Positions 38,989 to 41,692 of a stretch of DNA of 41,692 nucleotides are shown here, in pieces. The DNA lies in NCBI GenBank assembly GCA_022824615.1, contig JAJDZM010000270.1, positions 1 through 41,692 of the forward strand, in the 5' to 3' direction. The DNA is from Candidatus Binatia bacterium (GTDB taxonomy: Bacteria; Desulfobacterota; Binatia; Bin18). How positions within the stretch are numbered: position 1 is the first letter of the stretch; each line of letters opens with the position of its first letter. Made by a program: the position numbers and the translations under genes. Under the pieces are notes generated by a model. That model saw nothing but the letters and a program-made list of their open reading frames with translations, had not been told where the DNA came from and ran no database searches.

Positions 38989-39792
38989 ATGAGCTTGGTC
39001 AATCTACGTATTGTTCTTGTTCGGCCGAAATACTCCGGTAATATCGGCGCGACAGCGCGGGCGATGCGGAACTGCGGGATGACTGATTTGCACCTCGTCA
39101 ATCCAGACCCGATACAGCGCGATGAGGCTGATGCACTGGCGGTTCATGCCAAAGACGTGCTCGACACCATGCAGATCCACTCTTCTCTGCGTGCGGCCGT
39201 CAGTCCCTGTGGTCTGGTTGTGGGGACGACGTGCCGGACCGGCCTGTATCGGGAAGGTGCGAGCACGCTTGAGGTCCGTGCGGCCGAGATCGTCGCCAGC
39301 CTCAAAAGCAATCGTGTTGCGCTCGTTTTCGGTCCAGAAGACAGCGGTTTGAGCAATGAGGATTTACAGTGCTGCCACACCTTACTGACGATTCCAACCG
39401 ATCCTGGCTTTGCCTCACTGAATATCGCGCAGGCCGTCTTGCTGTGTTGCTATGCGGTTTTCCGCGGGACACAGCAGACAGAGGATGACAACCAGCCGGC
39501 GTTCGCGTCTTCTGAGCGACAGGAGTTGATGTACGAAAAGCTCAAAGCCGCACTCTTGCAGGTTGGCTTTCTGCCACAGGATAACCCTGAGCATATCATG
39601 CTTGCCCTGCGTCGGCTGTTTGGCCGAGCCGGACTGGAAGACCGTGACGTCCGTATTCTACTCGGTATTGCCCATCAAATTGAGTGGTATGCCCAAGGAG
39701 GATGGCAGCGCCGGGAGCAGGTCGAGCAGAGGTCGTCGCAATACCGCACGGCAAAACGCAGTGCGTCAAGAGTGAGCGAAGATCGTGGCTGA
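38989..39792 (+). CDS. trmJ: tRNA 2'-O-methyltransferase TrmJ (SPOUT family)
   Basis: A 267-residue SPOUT methyltransferase. Motif 1 is L-V-R-P-K-Y-S-G-N-I-G-A-T-A-R-A-M-R-N-C-G (residues about 11-31), motif 2 is VFGPEDSGLSNEDL and motif 3 is FASLNIAQAVLLCCY, all typical of TrmJ, which methylates the 2'-OH of nucleotide 32 in tRNA using S-adenosylmethionine. The knotted SPOUT domain is followed by a C-terminal helical tail rich in Arg and Gln. Its end overlaps the next small gene by eight bases. This is a chromosomal-type housekeeping gene and marks the conserved right end of the window. Confidence 0.93.
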   Translation: MSLVNLRIVLVRPKYSGNIGATARAMRNCGMTDLHLVNPDPIQRDEADALAVHAKDVLDTMQIHSSLRAAVSPCGLVVGTTCRTGLYREGASTLEVRAAEIVASLKSNRVALVFGPEDSGLSNEDLQCCHTLLTIPTDPGFASLNIAQAVLLCCYAVFRGTQQTEDDNQPAFASSERQELMYEKLKAALLQVGFLPQDNPEHIMLALRRLFGRAGLEDRDVRILLGIAHQIEWYAQGGWQRREQVEQRSSQYRTAKRSASRVSEDRG

Positions 39793-39997
39793 GATCATTC
39801 ACTTGCGGAAGATCATGCAGGCTCGCCGTCGTGAGCAGCAACAAGAGTATGCCGCTCGGTGTGTGGAGATCGTGGAGAAGAGCCTGCGACATCACATCGA
39901 GGAGTTTGCGCATGCCCCACCCCAGGAGTGGGCGGTCCGTGCCACCAAGATTCGTCAACTTGGGGAAGTATTGGAGTATTCAACAAATATGGTCTGA
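39785..39997 (+). CDS. Small helical protein coupled to trmJ
   Basis: A 70-residue protein starting with GTG inside the last codons of trmJ (eight-base overlap), so it is probably translated by reinitiation. It is mainly one or two charged helices: H-L-R-K-I-M-Q-A-R-R-R-E-Q-Q-Q-E-Y, then VEIVEKSLRHHIEEFAHA and a last helix with KIRQLGEVLEY. No family is recognised. Alternative frames in this region are longer but start within unrelated sequence and lack a ribosome site. Confidence 0.6.
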   Translation: MAEIIHLRKIMQARRREQQQEYAARCVEIVEKSLRHHIEEFAHAPPQEWAVRATKIRQLGEVLEYSTNMV

Positions 39998-40062
39998 CCA
40001 CGATATTCCCCCGTTTTCTTTGGAGCCACCCCTTGGTGTGTGAACGAGAAGAAAGGAATGGT

Positions 40063-40656
40063 ATGGCAACAGCAGCTTCACAATCGACAAGCAAGACAGC
40101 GGCAAAAAAAAAGACCGCTAGTGCGAAAAAAACGGCCAGCCGTACGCGGAAAAGTCCGGCCAAGAAAACCGCTGCCACGGCTGAGCCGGCGGTCCATGCC
40201 GCAATTCTGACCTTACAGCAACGACTCGAAACCTTGGAGGAAAAGTTCTCGCAGGGCTTGACCGCCCTCGTGGCTGAAGTCAAGGAACTCCGGTCTACCC
40301 CTCCGGTCGATCCGCCTCAAACCGGCTTGACCGAGGAAACGGTCGGCGCTCTCCTGCAAGAGACGCTACGGAAGCATATGGAGGAGCAGTTCGAGCCCGT
40401 GACGACCACGCTCCGGCGTATTGAGGAGCGGGTTGGTTTTATCGGGAATCGTCTGAAATCGTCAGGCGGGGGGGGGAGGAATAAGTCGGGGCGCCGGGAG
40501 CAGTCTCCGAATGCGCGCGCTAAGGGTCCGAATACGCCCCGCCTAGGCCAGAGCCCAGGACAGAATTGGACACCTCCCTCTGCCGCGTCGGTCCAGGGAC
40601 ATTTCACGCCACGTCCGATGAGTGTGGATCACTTGGCCCGAGAAGACGACGAATAG
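40063..40656 (+). CDS. Histone-H1-like Lys/Ala-rich coiled-coil protein
   Basis: A 197-residue protein. Residues 1-45 are a Lys/Ala/Thr tract (KTAAKKKTASAKKTASRTRKSPAKKT) like bacterial H1-type nucleoid proteins. A central helical part (LTLQQRLETLEEKFSQGLTALVAEVKEL and EEQFEPVTTTLRRIEERVGFIGNRL) predicts a coiled coil, and the tail is Gly/Arg/Pro-rich (SSGGGGRNKSGRREQSP). The likely role is DNA or RNA binding in the nucleoid; this is inferred from composition. ATG 40063 has GAAAGGAATGG before it. A short AGAGCC/GGCTCT stem overlaps its stop. Confidence 0.7.
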   Translation: MATAASQSTSKTAAKKKTASAKKTASRTRKSPAKKTAATAEPAVHAAILTLQQRLETLEEKFSQGLTALVAEVKELRSTPPVDPPQTGLTEETVGALLQETLRKHMEEQFEPVTTTLRRIEERVGFIGNRLKSSGGGGRNKSGRREQSPNARAKGPNTPRLGQSPGQNWTPPSAASVQGHFTPRPMSVDHLAREDDE

Positions 40657-40673
40657 AGCCTGGGGCTGGCTCT
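40655..40673. terminator. Short hairpin at the H1-like gene stop
   Basis: AGAGCC (40655-40660) pairs with GGCTCT (40668-40673) around seven bases, between two convergent genes. The stem is only 6 bp and there is no T-run, so a terminator role is weakly supported. Confidence 0.3.
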
Positions 40674-40686
40674 GACGAATACTGCG

Positions 40687-41160
40687 CTAGTCAACCGCGT
40701 GTGGGTCCGCTCGGAGCGCAATATCACGCAGAAAAGCGTTCAGCCGCTGTTTGTCTTTCTCTAGAGACAGAAAGAACTGGGTGGCATCGGGAAGGTCCGG
40801 GTCCCAATATATGGCCTGCTCGTTATACTGCTGGGTCAGGGTTTGGCTATCCTCAAGGTCGTGAACAACCCGGGACCAGTGGTTGTGTCCCCCTTTTGGC
40901 GAAGCCTCTTCGGCTTCACTCCACTCGCCCTCTAATTCCGCGATTTTGTCCTGGATACGCTGGGTAATACGCTCCTGCTCTTCCGCGGCGGCACGCAGTT
41001 GATCCCGACCCGCCTGGTGGGGCGCAAGCTCTGCGTGGGCGAGGATTTGCTGGGTGAGCTGTTTTTCTGCCCGACAGCTCTCCACGAGGGTTGGGACTAA
41101 CTGGTGCGGATCTTTATGCTGCGGCTCCTCGGAGCCAACAAAACGTTGCCAAAAACCCAT
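40687..41160 (-). CDS. Helical protein of unknown function
   Basis: A 157-residue acidic, almost fully helical protein. The first half (LVPTLVESCRAEKQLTQQILAHAEL, then QLRAAAEEQERITQRIQDKIAELEGEW) looks like a helical hairpin or ferritin-like bundle without a clear E-x2-H iron site. The second half has the Trp/Tyr-containing QQYNEQAIYWDPDLPDATQFFLSLEKDKQRLNAFLRD. No family is recognised. Upstream, CGGGAGAACGC serves as a possible ribosome site. It diverges from rpoZ across 137 bases that probably contain promoters for both. Confidence 0.65.
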   Translation of the reverse strand: MGFWQRFVGSEEPQHKDPHQLVPTLVESCRAEKQLTQQILAHAELAPHQAGRDQLRAAAEEQERITQRIQDKIAELEGEWSEAEEASPKGGHNHWSRVVHDLEDSQTLTQQYNEQAIYWDPDLPDATQFFLSLEKDKQRLNAFLRDIALRADPHAVD

Positions 41161-41297
41161 AGCGTTCTCCCGGACCGGAAGTACCGTGCCGGGTATGACT
41201 TGTCAAGGTCGGAAACGGTTCCGTTTCCCAGCTTCCGTCTTGGTCGATGATAAGCTACTATGATACAGAATGGTGAAACGGATAAGAAGGAATCACA

Positions 41298-41678
41298 ATG
41301 GCACGCATCACGGTTGAAGACTGTCTGGCCCAGATCCCGAATCGATTTGAACTCGTCGTCGTTGCCGCGCACCGAGCAAAGGAACTCCTCAAGGGATCGC
41401 CACGCCTTGTTGACTCGGACAATAAAGAGGTCGTGACTGCCCTGCGTGAAGTTGCGGCCGGTAAAGTGTGGAAGGAAGGAGAGGATGACGCGGTTCAGCA
41501 TCGCGCAAATGATCGGGCGAAGAATGAATTTGCGGGTTACGGCACGGGTTCCTTGGATACCAGTACAAGTTCCAGTCGCAGAACAAGTTCCAAGCACGGC
41601 GATGGGGACCGGCGACACGAAACAAGGGAAGAGCGTGAGGCCAGGACCGGCAAGCCGGATAATCGCTACGGGCACTGA
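41298..41678 (+). CDS. rpoZ: RNA polymerase omega subunit
   Basis: A 126-residue omega subunit. The N-terminal core is typical: [26 protein letters not shown] (residues 16-31, binding beta-prime), then the [11 protein letters not shown] segment. Compared with about 70-90 residues in many bacteria, it carries a longer tail rich in Ser, Thr, Arg and Asp ([21 protein letters not shown]) that is likely disordered. AGAAGGAAT precedes the ATG. Omega helps assemble beta-prime and mediates part of the ppGpp response. It marks this end as conserved chromosome. Confidence 0.92.
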   Translation: MARITVEDCLAQIPNRFELVVVAAHRAKELLKGSPRLVDSDNKEVVTALREVAAGKVWKEGEDDAVQHRANDRAKNEFAGYGTGSLDTSTSSSRRTSSKHGDGDRRHETREEREARTGKPDNRYGH

Positions 41679-41692
41679 GTCGTTAATGCTTA

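Noticed and set aside
1-41692. CRISPR array, tRNA or rRNA genes, integrase or transposase genes
   Set aside because: I looked for regularly spaced repeats, cloverleaf ends and typical recombinase motifs and found none. Mobility is inferred only from junctions, relics and repeats.

Overview
The window is about 41.7 kb of moderately GC-rich bacterial DNA. No ribosomal or tRNA gene is visible, so the host cannot be placed firmly. The many flavin/F420-type luciferase-like (LLM) oxidoreductases, Rieske oxygenases, D-aminoacylase-type amidohydrolases and short hairpin repeats suit an uncultured, large-genome soil or marine/sponge-associated lineage (Tectomicrobia/Entotheonella or Desulfobacterota/Binatota-like). 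This placement is an inference. One housekeeping anchor, rpoZ, lies at the right end, with trmJ nearby.

Layout. (1) 1-2.6 kb: an accessory strip with a Cys-rich lipoprotein, two tiny one-helix membrane proteins, a small Myb/SANT-like protein with a palindrome before it, and a 5'-truncated gene on the minus strand. (2) At about 2.60-2.62 kb this strip meets a 5'-truncated DUF499 gene (an anti-phage-associated ATPase family); both genes lose their starts at the same point. (3) 4-12 kb: redox genes (LLM oxidoreductase, YfcG-type glutathione transferase, PPOX flavoprotein, NtaA/DmoA-type monooxygenase, CmcJ/NvfI-type oxygenase, MFS exporter, SDR) plus an AT-rich BrnT/CopG-like toxin-antitoxin pair. 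(4) 12.2-24 kb: the metabolic core, with three paralogous Rieske oxygenase alpha subunits, two intact copies and one decayed copy of a 108-residue helical partner, two LLM enzymes, two VOC proteins and an HpaB-type flavin monooxygenase. A foreign-looking block (secreted protein, DEDDh exonuclease, membrane-anchored protein) interrupts it. (5) 24-31 kb: a NorD/CbbO-like von Willebrand A protein without its usual MoxR ATPase, then two tandemly duplicated amidohydrolases. (6) 31-36 kb: an MRB1590-like ABC-class ATPase, a GPH sugar symporter, the tail of a lost LLM gene, and an animal-type UDP-glucose dehydrogenase. (7) 36-41.7 kb: TenA with an LLM monooxygenase, a metallophosphoesterase, trmJ, a histone-H1-like Lys/Ala-rich protein, small helical proteins and rpoZ.

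How it works together: the core looks like a catabolic or tailoring gene set for an aromatic or otherwise recalcitrant compound. Rieske enzymes and flavin monooxygenases would open the substrate, VOC proteins could act on ring cleavage or isomerisation, and amidohydrolases could release amide or cyclic parts. No Rieske reductase, ferredoxin, beta subunit or flavin reductase is visible, so electrons must come from elsewhere. The region carries clear signs of turnover: three orphan 3' gene ends, one tandem duplication later split by a 287-bp insert with a possible target-site duplication, and three kinds of intergenic hairpin repeat.
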